Positions 11,160 to 22,645 of a stretch of 64,000 nt of DNA are shown piece after piece; the first letter of the stretch is position 1; each line of letters opens with the position of its first letter. The position numbers and the translations under genes are program-made. Below the pieces are notes generated by a model, which saw only the letters and a list, made by a program, of their open reading frames with translations, had not been told where the DNA came from and did no database searches. This stretch comes from Theropithecus gelada (taxonomy: Eukaryota; Chordata; Mammalia; Primates; Cercopithecidae): positions 7,544,070-7,608,069 of the forward strand of contig NC_037673.1 in NCBI RefSeq assembly GCF_003255815.1, written 5' to 3'.

Positions 11160-11330
11160 CAACATAAAGCTGCTTGTTTCTCTTGAAAAAGATGCCACAC
11201 CTTCAGGCTTCCGTTTCCTTTAAATATCGTACCCAATGTTTGGAATGACTCCTATTCCCCGTTTCTGCTTGTCTGCTTGGCCAATTTTCCCATCCCTCAA
11301 AACTCAGCCCAGGAGAGGCTGCTTGGTGTA
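11160..11330 (+). mobile_element. L2 LINE fragment
   Basis: Weak sense-strand similarity to the L2 region around 'tttggaatgactcctattcc' and 'ctcaaaactcagcccagg', in the expected order. Confidence 0.45.
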
Positions 11331-11619
11331 GCTGCCATGATTCCAGTTCATTTGGTACCTGGCTGATTTAACCACTGCATATTGTTGTCACCAGACCACT
11401 AGCCAGTGACCATACTGGGTTGACAATGTTCACAGGAGGCTACCTCGCTGAACTCTAAGTTCTTTTTCGGCTTGGACCGTAGCACTGCGTCTTCATAATC
11501 CCTGTGAGTGGTGCACTGTGGGTTACCCAAAAATGTTTGCTGGAGAAATGGAATGAACTGATGGTGTGCTCTGGCAGCAAGGAAGATCAATTTGCCAACT
11601 CTCATTTCCTCATCATTCC

Positions 11620-11735
11620 ACAATCATTCATAGGTATTTCTAGTGTGTGCTAGGCCTATGCTGGGAGCTGAGGTCACTGTGGTGAGTGTAGTACCTCTCC
11701 TCACAGAGCTTTCCCTCTGACAGACGTCAAATGCA
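11620..11735 (-). mobile_element. L2 LINE 3' fragment
   Basis: Antisense L2 pattern: 'cattcataggtatttctag', 'gtgctaggcctatgctggga', then 'cctcacagagctttccctct'. Confidence 0.55.
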
Positions 11736-12603
11736 GTATCCATAGTCACAGAACAGTACTCATATGACCGTGAGGCTTTGGGTTAAAGAGCCTATGACCG
11801 TGGGAAGCCCAAGTAGAAGGGATGAAGGTGACAAGGCCCCATCCCAAGCTGTGGCAGGGTCAAGGCAGAGACAGGGGTTAGAATAGGAGAGGGAAGGATG
11901 GAGGAGCCTTCAGAGAGGTGTCAGAAAACAAAGCCCTGTCCATGAAGATGAGGTTCTTTTTGCTGGTTGTAATTATCCTGCAGGTGTCTGGGATCTCAGT
12001 GGAATAAAAGGCCAGCCTCCAGACAAATGGAAATAATTCTAGGAGATGAGGGAAGAAATAAGTGAAAAGGTTCCCAAAGCAGGCAGTTTTGCAGACGGAG
12101 CAAGCATAAAATTGAAGAGGTATATGAAGGTCTTCAATTTACCTTAATAATAGAAGTATCTATTTCCTTGGCTTTCAGAATTTAGCCCTCAGGGCAGTTA
12201 AATTGGAAAAGATAGTGGTATTGTGTAATGTTTACTTTGAACCACACATGTGAGAATGATTTAGGAACTGGATTCTATTACAAATGCCCACATAAACCTC
12301 TAGGGCTCGCTCATTTGGCTCACATTTCAAATAGCTTTAGTCTCTCCACATCACTGCAAAGCTGCTTTGCTTGGGGGAATTCATTACAAAACTAGAAGGG
12401 CAGTTTGGATAAGGGCAACTATTAGGCTAGATCACTTACAAATTGGTGTAAGTATTGAAAAATGAATAGGAATAAACACTGTTTGAAATACTACAGGGAA
12501 GCTTACATGCCTCAGCTTCCTGGTGTGAGATCATTAATGTGCATGATCCTAGAATGAGTGGGAACGTGCACACTTAGGCTTATTTCCATAGAAAAGTCAC
12601 TGG

Positions 12604-12627
12604 ATATATATATATATATATATATAT
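12604..12627. repeat. (TA)n microsatellite
   Basis: Twelve uninterrupted TA units. Confidence 0.95.
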
Positions 12628-12680
12628 TTTTAAAAGCCAAGGAACCTCAAATCACAAAGTTGGTTCCAAGACTGGCTCTT

Positions 12681-12742
12681 ACACCATCTTGACAAGCCAT
12701 TTATTCTCACACCATCTCAACAAGTGACACCATCTTGACAAG
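12681..12742 (+). repeat. Three copies of a 16-bp word
   Basis: 'acaccatcttgacaag' occurs at 12681-12696 and 12727-12742, with a two-mismatch copy at 12709-12724. Confidence 0.85.
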
Positions 12743-13088
12743 ACCCTGATCTTCCTCTGTACATCCAGGCAGCCAAGCTCTATTAACTGGAGCTTTCCAT
12801 TTCTGGTCTTCTGTTTGTTAGTGTGTGAGTTATACAAGTGTTAACTCGTAGTATAGATGGAGGAAATACAAAAACTGCCAGCAAATGTTCTATTGAGACA
12901 AAAAAGATATGGGAGTGTGTTTTTGAAAATTATAAAGTTCTAGGCAAATGGTTCCCTTCTTACTACTAGTATTATAACTTTTGTTAAATATTTGATCAAT
13001 TCCTCATTTTCCCTTAACAGGAATATTATGTTTACTGGACATTGGAAAGACAAAATGTTGTTGAATTCTAAAAGTTTAGGTAAGTTAT

Positions 13089-13464
13089 TGTATTAGTTTG
13101 CTAGGACTGTCATAACAACTACCACAGGCTGGGTGGCTTAACCAACAGAAATTTATTTTTTCACTGTTCTGGAAGCACAGAAGATCAGTGTCAGCAGGGT
13201 TAGTTTTTTCTGAGACCTCTCTCCTTGGTTTGCAGATGGATATCTTTTCCTGTATCTTCACATGGTATTTTCTCTGTATATGTCTGTATTCAAAGTTCTT
13301 GTTGTTATAAGTACACCAGTCATATTGGACACCCTAATGACTTTATTGTAACTTAATTACCTCGTTAAACACCCCATCTTCCAAAATAGCCACATTCTGA
13401 AGTACCACGAGTTAGGAGTTCAACGTATACACCTTGGAAGGGGGATATACCTCAATTCATAACA
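13089..13464 (-). mobile_element. MLT1 (MaLR) solo LTR
   Basis: Reversed LTR running on the minus strand from TGTTATGAATTGAGG to AATACA, with the MLT1 layout (plus-strand 'gtattagtttgctagga', 'acagaaatttattttttcac', 'cttaattacctcgttaaaca'). A perfect 5-bp target-site duplication, gttat, lies at 13084-13088 and 13465-13469. Confidence 0.95.
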
Positions 13465-13474
13465 GTTATTGAAT

Positions 13475-14765
13475 CACAGTTTTTACAGCTTTATTGAACG
13501 ATAGCTGTCATACAATCAACTACACGTGTTTAAAGTGCACAATATGGTGACTTTTGACATCTACGCATCACAGAGTTGAAATAATGAACATCAAGAACTT
13601 TTTTGACCCTTTGAAACACATGCTTTCCATCACTTCAATACCCCTGTTGTTGCAAACAACCAAAGGTCTGCTTTATGTCACTATGGAGTACTTTACATTT
13701 TCTAGAACTTTCTATAAATTGAATCACATGCTATGTACTTTCCTTTTTCTGACTTCTTCCAGTTAGCATAAGTGTTTTAAAATTTGTTTATGTTGTTGCA
13801 TGCATCAGTAGTTTATCCCTTGTTATTGCTGAGCAATATTCTATTGTATGAATATACCATGATTTGCTGATTCATTCACTTTTTGATGAAAATTTGAGTT
13901 TTTCCAGTGTTTGCCTATTTCAAATAAAGCTGCTGTGACTTTGGTGTACAGGAATTTGTGTGACTATGTGCTTTTATTACTTCAGCAGATCCCTAGGCAT
14001 GGAATAACTGGGCCACGTGAAGGTAATGTTTTTAGAAACTTCCAAAGTGTTTCCCAAAGAGGTTATGCTATTTTATGAGAGGTTTTAATTTTTATTTTTT
14101 ATTTTTTTTTGCTTCGCATCCTCACCATAACTTGTTCTGCTCAACCTCTTTTGATTTGAGCTCTTCTAATGTTTGTGTTGTCTTATCTTATTGTATTTTA
14201 ACCTGCATTCTCCTAATGACTACTGATGTTGAGCTTATTTTCAGCTGTTTACTTGCCATTCATATATCATCTCTGGTAGAGGGTCCATTCAAAACTGTTT
14301 TCTATATTTTATATTTTATCATTAGGTTGTAAGAGTTTTATTTTATATATTCAGAATACAAGTTTTCATCAAATACATATTTTTCCCATTTGGTGGCTTA
14401 CAGTTTCATTTTTAATACATATTTGGAGAGGAAAAATCTTTAAATGAAGTCCAATGTTCTTTTCCCTTTTTTTTTTTTATTGTTAGTGCTTTTTGGGTTC
14501 TATTTAAAAACATTTGCCAAGCTCAAGGTCTCTAAGATTTTCTCCTATGTTTTCTTTGGGAAATGTTATAATTTTATCTCTTAAATTTAAGTTTATGACC
14601 CATTTTTAGGTAATATTTATGTATTATGCAAGGTAAGAATTGTGGTTCATTTTCTATGCATGTGGATAATGGATATCCAGTTGCTCCAGCACTATTTCTT
14701 TAAACAATTAGACTTTCCTCATTGAATCACCTTGGTACCTTTGTCAAATTTGAATTGCTCATCAA
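13475..14765 (-). mobile_element. Old L1M, 3' end and ORF2 C-terminal part
   Basis: The plus strand starts with 'ttacagctttattgaacgat', the antisense 3' end typical of old L1 families, and continues through antisense 3' UTR and ORF2. All frames are broken. It is interrupted at 14766 by a DNA transposon. Confidence 0.8.
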
Positions 14766-15071
14766 TAGTTGACCCTTGAAAAATGCAGAAGTTAGAAGTG
14801 CTGATTCCCTATGTAGTCAAAAATCCACATATAATTTTTGACTTCCCCTAACTTAACTACTAATAGCCTGCTGTTGACTGGAAACGTTATCAGTTTCATT
14901 ATGACTCTTATTATGAAGCTCTTTATTCTCATTGCCTTCATGTTCAATACAAATAAGAGGAGGAGGCAAAAGAGGAGAGGGTGGTCTTGTCTCTTGAGTG
15001 GTAGAAGTGGAAGAAACTCCACATATGGTGGAACGGCACAGTTCAAAGTTGTATTGTTTAAAGATCAACTG
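14766..15071 (-). mobile_element. Tigger2/MER8-type DNA transposon, internally deleted
   Basis: The terminal inverted repeats are visible: 'agttgacccttgaaaaatg' at the left and 'ttgtttaaagatcaactg' at the right. The interior includes 'ctaatagcctgctgttgact' and an AG-rich block near 14955-14985, both typical of Tigger2 in reverse. TA follows at 15072-15073; the left TA has decayed to AA. At 306 bp it is a non-autonomous deletion product with no transposase. It inserted into the old L1. Confidence 0.85.
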
Positions 15072-17520
15072 TAGAGTGTGGCTGTGTTTCTCAATTCTCT
15101 ACCCTGTTCTATTGATTTCTATGTTTATCTTTATGCCCATAGAAAACTAGCTATTATAGCTTTACAACATTTTGAAATCAAGTAGTGTAATTCTCCAACT
15201 TTGTTCTCCTGTTATAAAATATGATATTTCTAGGTTCATTGCATTTCCATACAAATTTTGTAATAATGCGTTTCAATTTCTACAAAATACAAGTATTCTC
15301 AAACTTTAGTTTTAATTGCATTGGAGACAATTGACATCTTTACAATATTGAGTCTTTCCTTCATAAAACAGGATATTTTTCTATTTATTTAGACATTTAA
15401 TTTCTCTCAGCAGTGCTTTATAAATTTTAGTATACGCAGTTTACAAAGTTTTTGTCAAATTTATCTGAATATTTAATTTTTCCCATGTGATTTTAAATGG
15501 TATTTTTAAAAGTTTCAATTTCCAATTGTTCATTGCTGGTGCATAGAAATGTAATTGATTTTTGTATATTGACCTTTTATTGTGTAACCATGATAACTCA
15601 ATTATTAGTTATAGTTGCTGTTTTTTAAATGGCTTAAGATTTTCAACATAGATGATCACGTAACCTGCAAGTAAAGAAAATTATACTTTATTATTTCAAT
15701 CTTCACATATTTTATTTCTTTTTCTTGTGTTATTGCACTATAACATACAGTATAATGTTGAATAAAAGTGGGGAGAAGAGATTTTTTTACTTCTTTTTGA
15801 TCTTTGGAGGAAAACATTCATTTTTTAATCATTGCATGTGATATTACCTGTAGGGTTTTCATAGATTCCCTTTACCCAGTTTCAGAAGCTTCATTCTATT
15901 TCTAAGTTGCTGAGAATCTTTGCCATTAATGGAAGTTTGATTTTGTTAAATATTTGCGACATTTATTGAGATGTGCCTAGGGGTTTTCTTTATTGGTCTG
16001 TTGATACGGTAAATTAAATGACTTAATTTTTGAATAATATGGTAACCTTGTCTTAAACAAGATAAACCTATGTGGCCATCATATCATCCTTTTTACATAT
16101 TGTCAGATTTGATTTAAAATGTTTTTTAAAATAACTTTTGTATCTATTTCCATGACATATATTAGCCTGTAGTTTTCTATTTTGTAATGTCTTGTCTTTT
16201 TCTTTTTGTTTTTCTTAATCAGGATAATACTGACCTCACAGAATGAGTTCTGGGGAATGTTCCTTTCTTTCTTTTTCTGAAAATATTTGTGTAGAATTGG
16301 TATCATTTCCTCCATAAATGTGTGATATAATTCACTGGTGAATCTACCTGGGCCTAGAGTTTTATTTGTGGGAAGGGTTTTATTTATAAATTCAATTACT
16401 TTAATAGGTATTGGGATATTCAGGTCATCTATTTCTTTGTGAATAAGATTTGGCAGTGTGAGACAATTTATTTCTTTTTGAATTAGTTTTTTTTTAAAAG
16501 GAATTTGTCTTTTTCACCCAAGTTGTAAAATTTATTGACTGAAGTTGCTTATAATATTTCTTCATTATCCTTCTACTGTCTATAGACTCTGTTGTGATGG
16601 ATTCCCTCTTTTTTCAAATGACTAGTCAGGCTAGAAGTTTATCAATTTTGTTTATCTTTTTAAATAACCAGGATTTAGTTTCATTGGTTTTATCTATTGT
16701 GTTTCTGTCATCTGTCATTGATTTCTACTCTTAACTTTATATTTTCCTATCTTCCATTTACTTTGGGTTTAATATGATATTTTAACAAAATCTTGTTTCT
16801 TAAGGCAGAAGCTTAGGTAACTGATTTAAAACCTTTCTAATGTAAGTGTTAACGCTATAAATTTCCTTCTAATTACTGCTTAAGTAGCATTTTACGATTT
16901 TTGATACATCATGACTTTATTTGAAAGTACTTTAATCTTCCCTATTATTTCCTCTTTGCTTAATGTATTATTTGGTAGTATGTTGTTTACTTTACAAATA
17001 TTTGTGGATTTTCCTGATATCTTTCTGTTATGAATTTTTAATTTAATTTCTCATGGTTGGAGAACATACTTTGTATAATAAAACACTTTTGAAATGTTTG
17101 ACACTTCTTTTATGACCTGTAATATGGTCTATCTTGGTTATGTTTCATGTTCACTTTTAAACAATGTGCTTGTATAGAAACTTCCATAAATGTTCATTAG
17201 CTCAAGTTGGTTTTATGGTGTTGTTCAAACCTTCTATATCCTTACTGATTTTCTGTCTGCGTGTTTTATCAATATCTGAGAAAGGGGTGTTGAAATCTCC
17301 AGCTATAATTGTGGATTTAATCTTTTAATTATTTCATTTTTACCAGGTTTATTATCTTGATGCATCTTGAAAATGCATATTTTTATTATTATATACAAAA
17401 AATTTTAGGATTGTTATTTCCTTTGGGTGAACTGGCATGTTTTCATTATGAAACTGCCTTCTCTCTCTCTCTGATAATGTCTCTTTTCTTACAACTAGTG
17501 TTTTCTTACAACTAGTGTTC
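15072..17520 (-). mobile_element. Old L1M, ORF2 (RT to endonuclease region)
   Basis: Continuation of the reversed L1M. Antisense reverse-transcriptase-region text such as 'atctacctgggcctagagtt' is followed by endonuclease-region text near 17040-17350 ('gacctgtaatatggtctat', 'ggggtgttgaaatctcc'). It is 5'-truncated near 17520. No open frame survives. Confidence 0.82.
17484..17517 (+). repeat. 17-bp perfect tandem duplication
   Basis: 'ttttcttacaactagtg' occurs twice back to back, at 17484-17500 and 17501-17517. Confidence 0.95.
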
Positions 17521-17599
17521 TGCAAACACCATGGAAAGCTAGTTATGTGCTTTTTATTCTAGGTGAGGGCAGACATATCAATTGGAGATAGTAAGATTT

Positions 17600-17966
17600 A
17601 TAAGTGATTTGTAGTTTTGATTTGCATTTCTCCAATGATTAGTGATAGTGACCAATTTTTCATGCACCTGTTGACCATTTGTATGTCTTCTTTTAATGGA
17701 TGTCTATTCAAATCTATGCCCATTTTAAAATCAGATTCTTTGTTTTTTACTAAGTTATTTGAGTTCCTTATATATTCTGACTATTAATTCCTTGTCAGAT
17801 GGATTTTGTAGATTATCTCTTCACTTTGTTGATCATTTCCTTTACTATGCACAAGCTTTTTGCTTGATGTGATCTCATTTGTCCATTTTTGCTTTGGTTG
17901 CCTGCACTTTTGGTTTTATCAAGAAATCTTTACCCAGACCAGTTTTCTGGAGAGTTTCCCCAGTGT
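17600..17966 (-). mobile_element. L1 ORF2 3' fragment
   Basis: Reversed L1: 'gttttgatttgcatttctcc' through 'ttggttgcctgcacttttgg' to 'gagagtttccccagtg'. It is less diverged than the L1M before it and covers a different part of ORF2, so it is a separate insertion. Confidence 0.82.
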
Positions 17967-17989
17967 TGGAATAAAATTGTAAGGATGTG

Positions 17990-18099
17990 ATCTTTCTTTT
18001 CTATTTAGAGAGGGCCCTCACTATGTTGAACACAAGCGATTTTCCCACCTCAGGCTCTCGAGTAGTTGGGACTACTGGTGTATGCCACTGAGCCCAGCT
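17990..18099 (-). mobile_element. Alu/FLAM fragment with internal deletion
   Basis: Reversed Alu left-monomer text: 'agagagggccctcactatgt', then a deletion, then 'cgagtagttgggactactgg' and 'tgccactgagcccagc'. Old and short. Confidence 0.7.
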
Positions 18100-20610
18100 C
18101 ATGACCCATTTTCAATTCTCATCTTCCAAAAGAAAAAGATTTCTAGACTCACAGTATGGTGTGTTACCCTTGAGGGCTAAAGCACGTAGGAGATGTGTCC
18201 TGTCGCTGGCAGCTTGCCGTGGGTTTTGTATTTGGGATGGCAAAGAGCATGCATAGGCTCCTGAAGAGGGACTATATTTGTTCAGGTGACTTCCTTTGAG
18301 CTCTCGTGGATTAGTCCATCTCTGCAGGAAATGGGACAACACCAGCTTTGATAAAACCAAAGAGCTGAGGCAGAAACAGTGCCCACCCCTGCAGGCACTG
18401 TCCAGGCTTCACAGCCGGAAGTGTGCATTTTACTAAGCAACCAGTGCAAGCATGGGGACTTGGCTGAGGCCAGTGCCATGATTTTGGCCCAAGGGGCAGT
18501 GCTAGGCAACTTCCTCATATCCTCCCTCAAGGTATTCCTGACCAAAAGCAGATGTACAAATAAACACGCATAAAACCCAAAGTAGAAATATTCAACACGT
18601 GGCTTAAGATTATAATTTTTAGTCATAAAGTAAGCTTCTAGAACTGTAAGTCAAGTACAAATAAAAACTACTTAAGTATTTTTAAAGAGAAGCACTAATG
18701 TCATCATCCCTCCATATTCTTTGTTCTCCCAGAAGAATCTGTAGCAAGATCCAGGACTTAGGAGAGAGGACACGTGGAGGTCAGTTATTTCCCTACTTAC
18801 TTTCTGGTATTTTCTGATTATTTCTTTTTTTAAATATTTTGTAAATTGTTTCTTCATCTCGTGGCCAAAATTGAGACTGGAGACACTCCATGGACCCCAA
18901 GTGCCATGTATATTAATTGTAAATATGTGTATTTAAATAATTGATGGCTAGATAATACCTAGTTGAAATATCACTGGAGTGAAGCAGAATTGAAGCATTT
19001 ATGTCCATTGGCATTGCAGGTCCATGACGGTCAGTGCCAAGTCTCTAGTCCTCTGGAATGAACTCAATTTTAATGGAGCTTGAAGATTGACCTACATATG
19101 AAAGGCATTCTACAACCTTGGATGAAAAAAAAAAACACATTCTCTGGTTCAAATCCATAATAAATTTGGACTTTTCAGTCGGTGCCGTCTGTGTGCCATG
19201 AAAGTGCTCACCTGTGTGTCAACCATACTTGGAGAAGAGGGGCTTACTGTTAGCAACACCGATGCTCTGGTCGACCCTGTCTAGGTTAAAAGGTGGGAGT
19301 TTTTCAAGGGCCTTGAGCACCAGGTAAATGACACAAACCCCATTTCCATCCTAAAATGCTGCTTCTGTGTGTCAGAGCCAGGAGAGCCAACTGATTATCC
19401 AATTCATGTTGATATTGATCAAACTTAAAGAAAATGTAATTACTCTGCAATCTTCAAAAATGATGTTTTAACTCTTTAGGCTGCTGATATTGACACATCA
19501 ACATAATAGGCAGATGGGAGAATGGATCGATTTTATTTTAGAACCGACAGGTTAAAAACAAGCGATTATCTGACAAAACTGCTCTAGGATGCTTAGGGAG
19601 ACACATAGACTTTCTTTGGTTTATTGAAAAATCAGACTTTGCTTAACCAACAGGATGGTTTCCATCCCTGCTTACTGGCCAATAATGGTAAAAAAAAAAA
19701 CAAAACAAAACATGTTCAAGCAGATTCAAAAATGATTTAATGGGCACTATTTTTCTCTAGGCAGAAAATGTGCTTCCACTGAAATTTTTCATCTTAGAGA
19801 GCTATTTTTAGTTGCATGAGACACAAAGACTATATAATCATCATAAAGATGTCAGCTGGCCCAAGCTTTTCCCAGGCACCTGCTGGAATGATTCATTTGA
19901 CTAATGACACAGTATCTGCATATGGAGACCGTCATGCATCTTCCCTATGTTATAATGAAACATGAGTTATCAGTGCAGCAGGAAGTATTTCCTTTGGTAC
20001 AAGGCATTGACCCTGGGGAGCGCTAGCAGCTGAAATACAGAGAAGTAAGAACTTGTGTGAAATCAGCTCTTGCTTATCTAAGTACAGCTTCAGTGTTACA
20101 GTTAAAGTCCCAGTGGCTGCTGGTGGAATACCCCCTGGATACTTTATCTGGCTGTCCCAGGTTGGGGGTTCTCCAGCCCTAGAGGCTTCATCACAGAGTC
20201 AGGAAAGGCCAAAGATTCTGAAACCATTTACCAACTAAGCTGCAAGTGAAAAGTTGAGGTGGTTGTCAGGGAGTGGGTGATACTTGTGGAATGTTCTAGT
20301 GTTATCATCCGGGATGATCCAGCCCTTAGTGCTGACTACATTGGGCGCCTGTGCTAGGAACTGCATTGTCCACTGGGACTTCAGTGGTCAGGATTGTCTT
20401 GTGAGTTCTGCCTGACAGCGAGTCAGAGGGAAGGCAGCCTCCCTTCATAGTGTCTGTGCACCTGAGGGGGCAGATCCAGCTCCAAAGTCATGGGTTCCTG
20501 GAACACGGTGTCTAGAACAGCCAAGGAGCACAACTTTGAGGGAAAAGCTCAGGGTTTAGGGACAAAGAGGGGTAATCAAGCTCTGCCAGTAGCACTGGCA
20601 AGGTCCTCAC
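18100..20610. other. Long unique stretch, no recognised element
   Basis: About 2.5 kb between the L1/Alu cluster and the inverted-block mosaic. Composition is ordinary. No repeat family is recognised apart from short A-runs (19126-19135, 19691-19700), and the open frames overlap on opposite strands with no coding signature. It is the longest block left unexplained in the first 21 kb. Confidence 0.5.
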
Positions 20611-20762
20611 CATGGGGTTTGATGTCAAAGGGTCACTTGGCCACTCTTCACTGAGTTCCCACCAGGCTTCGGTCTCCAGGGCTCTGCCTGAGTCCGTCCT
20701 GAACCTCATGTAACCCTGCAGTGGCCAAGAGGCCCCAAGGGAAGCTGAGCCAAAGGTCAGGA
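20611..20762 (+). repeat. Inverted-block mosaic, block A
   Basis: 152 bp. Its reverse complement is at 20909-21060 with three mismatches, about 98 percent identity. The outer and inner boundaries are abrupt. Confidence 0.97.
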
Positions 20763-20765
20763 CAT

Positions 20766-20904
20766 GCTTCCTTCCCCATCCCTTCCTTCCCTTCCTAAAC
20801 AATTCAGCCTTTGGGTGCAGAACAAGGCAGGTATGTGAGAAGGGCCGCCCTAGCTCAGGGGCCTCAGTGTGAGTAGCAGGGTGAGAAGCCCATCCACAGA
20901 GAGG
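20766..20904 (+). repeat. Inverted-block mosaic, block B
   Basis: 139 bp, lying in the loop between A and A'. Its reverse complement is at 21313-21451 with three mismatches, about 98 percent identity. Confidence 0.97.
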
Positions 20905-20908
20905 CATC

Positions 20909-21060
20909 TCCTGACCTTTGGCTCAGCTTCCCGTGGGGCCTCTTGGCCACTGCAGGGTTACATGAGGTTCAGGACGGACTCAGGCAGAGCCCTGGAGACC
21001 GAAGCCTGGTGGGAACTCAGTGAGGAGTGGCCGAGTGACCCTTTGACATCAAACCCCATG
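20909..21060 (-). repeat. Inverted-block mosaic, block A'
   Basis: Reverse complement of block A (20611-20762), 146 bp from its partner. Together they could form a long hairpin. The frames seen in both copies read the same 'residues' because of the duplication, not because of coding. Confidence 0.97.
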
Positions 21061-21312
21061 GCTGGCGCTGGCAGGACAAAGTCTCTTCCAGGTGGTGGGG
21101 ATCACAAGCACAGGGAAGGCGGCTGGGAAAATCCCTGGGGAGGAGGCTGGAGTGGGTAAGATGCAGACACCCCTGGCCTTGGGTGCCGGGGAAAACCTAT
21201 AGGCCCTTCCCATTGTCCTGATATCCCTGAAGGCTTTTCTTTGCGTCCAGTTGGACTTGCCTGCCATTGCAGTAATGTCCAGCAGGCATTTCACATCTCT
21301 TGCTGGGCTGCT
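21061..21312. other. Single-copy spacer C of the mosaic
   Basis: 252 bp separating A' and B' with no partner in the window. It contains a pyrimidine-rich 'cttttctttgcgtccag' (to 21250) that resembles a splice acceptor, but a downstream exon cannot be confirmed. Confidence 0.6.
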
Positions 21313-21451
21313 CCTCTCTGTGGATGGGCTTCTCACCCTGCTACTCACACTGAGGCCCCTGAGCTAGGGCAGCCCTTCTCACATACCTGCCTTGTTCTGC
21401 ACCCAAAGGCTGAATTGTTGAGGAAGGGAAGGAAGGGATGGGGAAGGGAGC
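21313..21451 (-). repeat. Inverted-block mosaic, block B'
   Basis: Reverse complement of block B. It lies directly upstream of the exon-like segment at 21480, so B' is probably the original copy and B the derived one. Confidence 0.97.
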
Positions 21452-21479
21452 CTGCACCATTTTGCTCCTGTCCCCCCAG

Positions 21480-21677
21480 GGTTCAGCGTGTTCCACGTGA
21501 TCACATGGGGCTGAGCAGCTCCATCCTCAGCCTGCTCATCTACACCTACAGCAGTAGCACCAACAGCAGTCCCACAATGCGACTGTCATCCACCCCGTCT
21601 CTCCTGCTCCCCTCAACACCAGCATCACCAACCACACCAACAAACTGGACAAGTACGACTCGGTAGAGGCCATCAGG
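21480..21677 (+). pseudogene. Decayed exon-like segment, origin unknown
   Basis: A 198-bp segment (66 codons) bounded by a good acceptor ('ttttgctcctgtccccccag', ending 21479) and a donor, GTAAGG, at 21678. In the frame that ends in phase at the donor, the last 40 codons are open and read VIHPVSPAPLNTSI then NHTNKLDKYDSVEAIR, preceded by a His/Gln-rich part. Two in-frame stops, TGA at 21498 and TAG at 21555, break the frame. I do not recognise the protein. The intact splice-site context points to a copied piece of an intron-containing gene rather than a processed copy. A chance arrangement is possible. Confidence 0.35.
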
Positions 21678-22265
21678 GTAAGGAGTTGGCAGCGTCAGTG
21701 GCAGCCAGGTGTGCACAGAAGGCAGGTGAGCATGGGGACTTTCAGCAAAGCTCTGTAGGGGTGGTGCTGGTGGCTGAGTTGGGGACAGGTAAGGGTTCCC
21801 CTTATGAAAAACTGCCTTTCTAGCTTTGGGGCGCCTTTGAAACCATGGTGTGTCACTTTGGGTACATAGATTATAAAGGAAAAAAGGAAAAGCAAGAAAT
21901 TAAGACCTGCCTCATGTTGGGCAATGGTCCAATGTCCAGCTCTGCCTCAGTCCCAAACTGTGGCTTCCCTGTCCCAAGGGTCAGAGAAAAGGCGGCAGGA
22001 TGGAGGGGAGGGTGTCACTTCAGCACCTGCCTCTAGATGGCAGCCTGAGACAACAATTGTATCATTATCACACACCTTCAGATCTCTTTCCAGTGCAGTA
22101 AAAGTGCCTCGCATACTATGAGGCGGTGCTTCCCATTTCTGGTGTGAGGTGGTGTGCTCTGTAATTGTTTTCCCCATTGGACAATTAAATCCCTAGTTTT
22201 CAAAGCAGGAATTCTGTGTGGGGGGCCAGCCTCCTAGTCTGCAGGAAGAAGGGCTGGGAAGGACA
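21678..22265. other. Unique sequence after the exon-like segment
   Basis: No gene or repeat recognised. It is moderately GC-rich near 21920-22030. Confidence 0.5.
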
Positions 22266-22269
22266 TCAG

Positions 22270-22450
22270 CTTTGGACTTGGCCGACCTTGGTAAACGTGG
22301 GTCAGACGCTCACAACCTCTAGGCCTCCATTTCTTTATCAGTTGGGGATAATGACCTTCACTTACAACAGTGTTGTGAGGATTTCATGAGGTAATTTCTA
22401 TAAAATGCCTTCAACAGTGCATGACACTTAAGTGCTCATGAAATTGGGGT
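22270..22450 (+). mobile_element. MIR
   Basis: Sense MIR order: 'ctttggacttggccgacc', the 'cctccatttctttatcag' block, 'ttgtgaggatttcatgag', 'gcatgacacttaagtgctca'. Diverged but clear. Confidence 0.85.
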
Positions 22451-22539
22451 CGTCTTTGAGGGATTTCATGTTTTGGTTATAGCCGGAGGCTTGGGACAAG
22501 ATGCCTTACAGCCATTTCTTATCAAAGTGGCCCCAGGTG

Positions 22540-22645
22540 AGGTACTTGGCCTCCTGTGTCTCAGTGTCTTCATCTTTCACACGGATGAAAGGCTGTGTAT
22601 TTCCAGCTTGCTGTAGGGTTTAAATGGGTGAACGTGCTCAGCAAA
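22540..22645 (+). mobile_element. MIR fragment
   Basis: A second, weaker MIR-like stretch: 'tacttggcctcctgtgtctc' then 'cttcatctttcacacggatg' and 'agggtttaaatgggtgaac'. Confidence 0.5.

Larger units (their letters stand above)
11736..13088. other. Unique sequence with small repeats
   Basis: No gene recognised. It holds a (TA)n run at 12604-12627 and three copies of a 16-bp word at 12681-12742. Confidence 0.5.

Noticed and set aside
20512..21666. Four overlapping frames that share peptide stretches.
   Set aside because: The shared peptides come from the inverted duplicated blocks being read on both strands, not from related genes.
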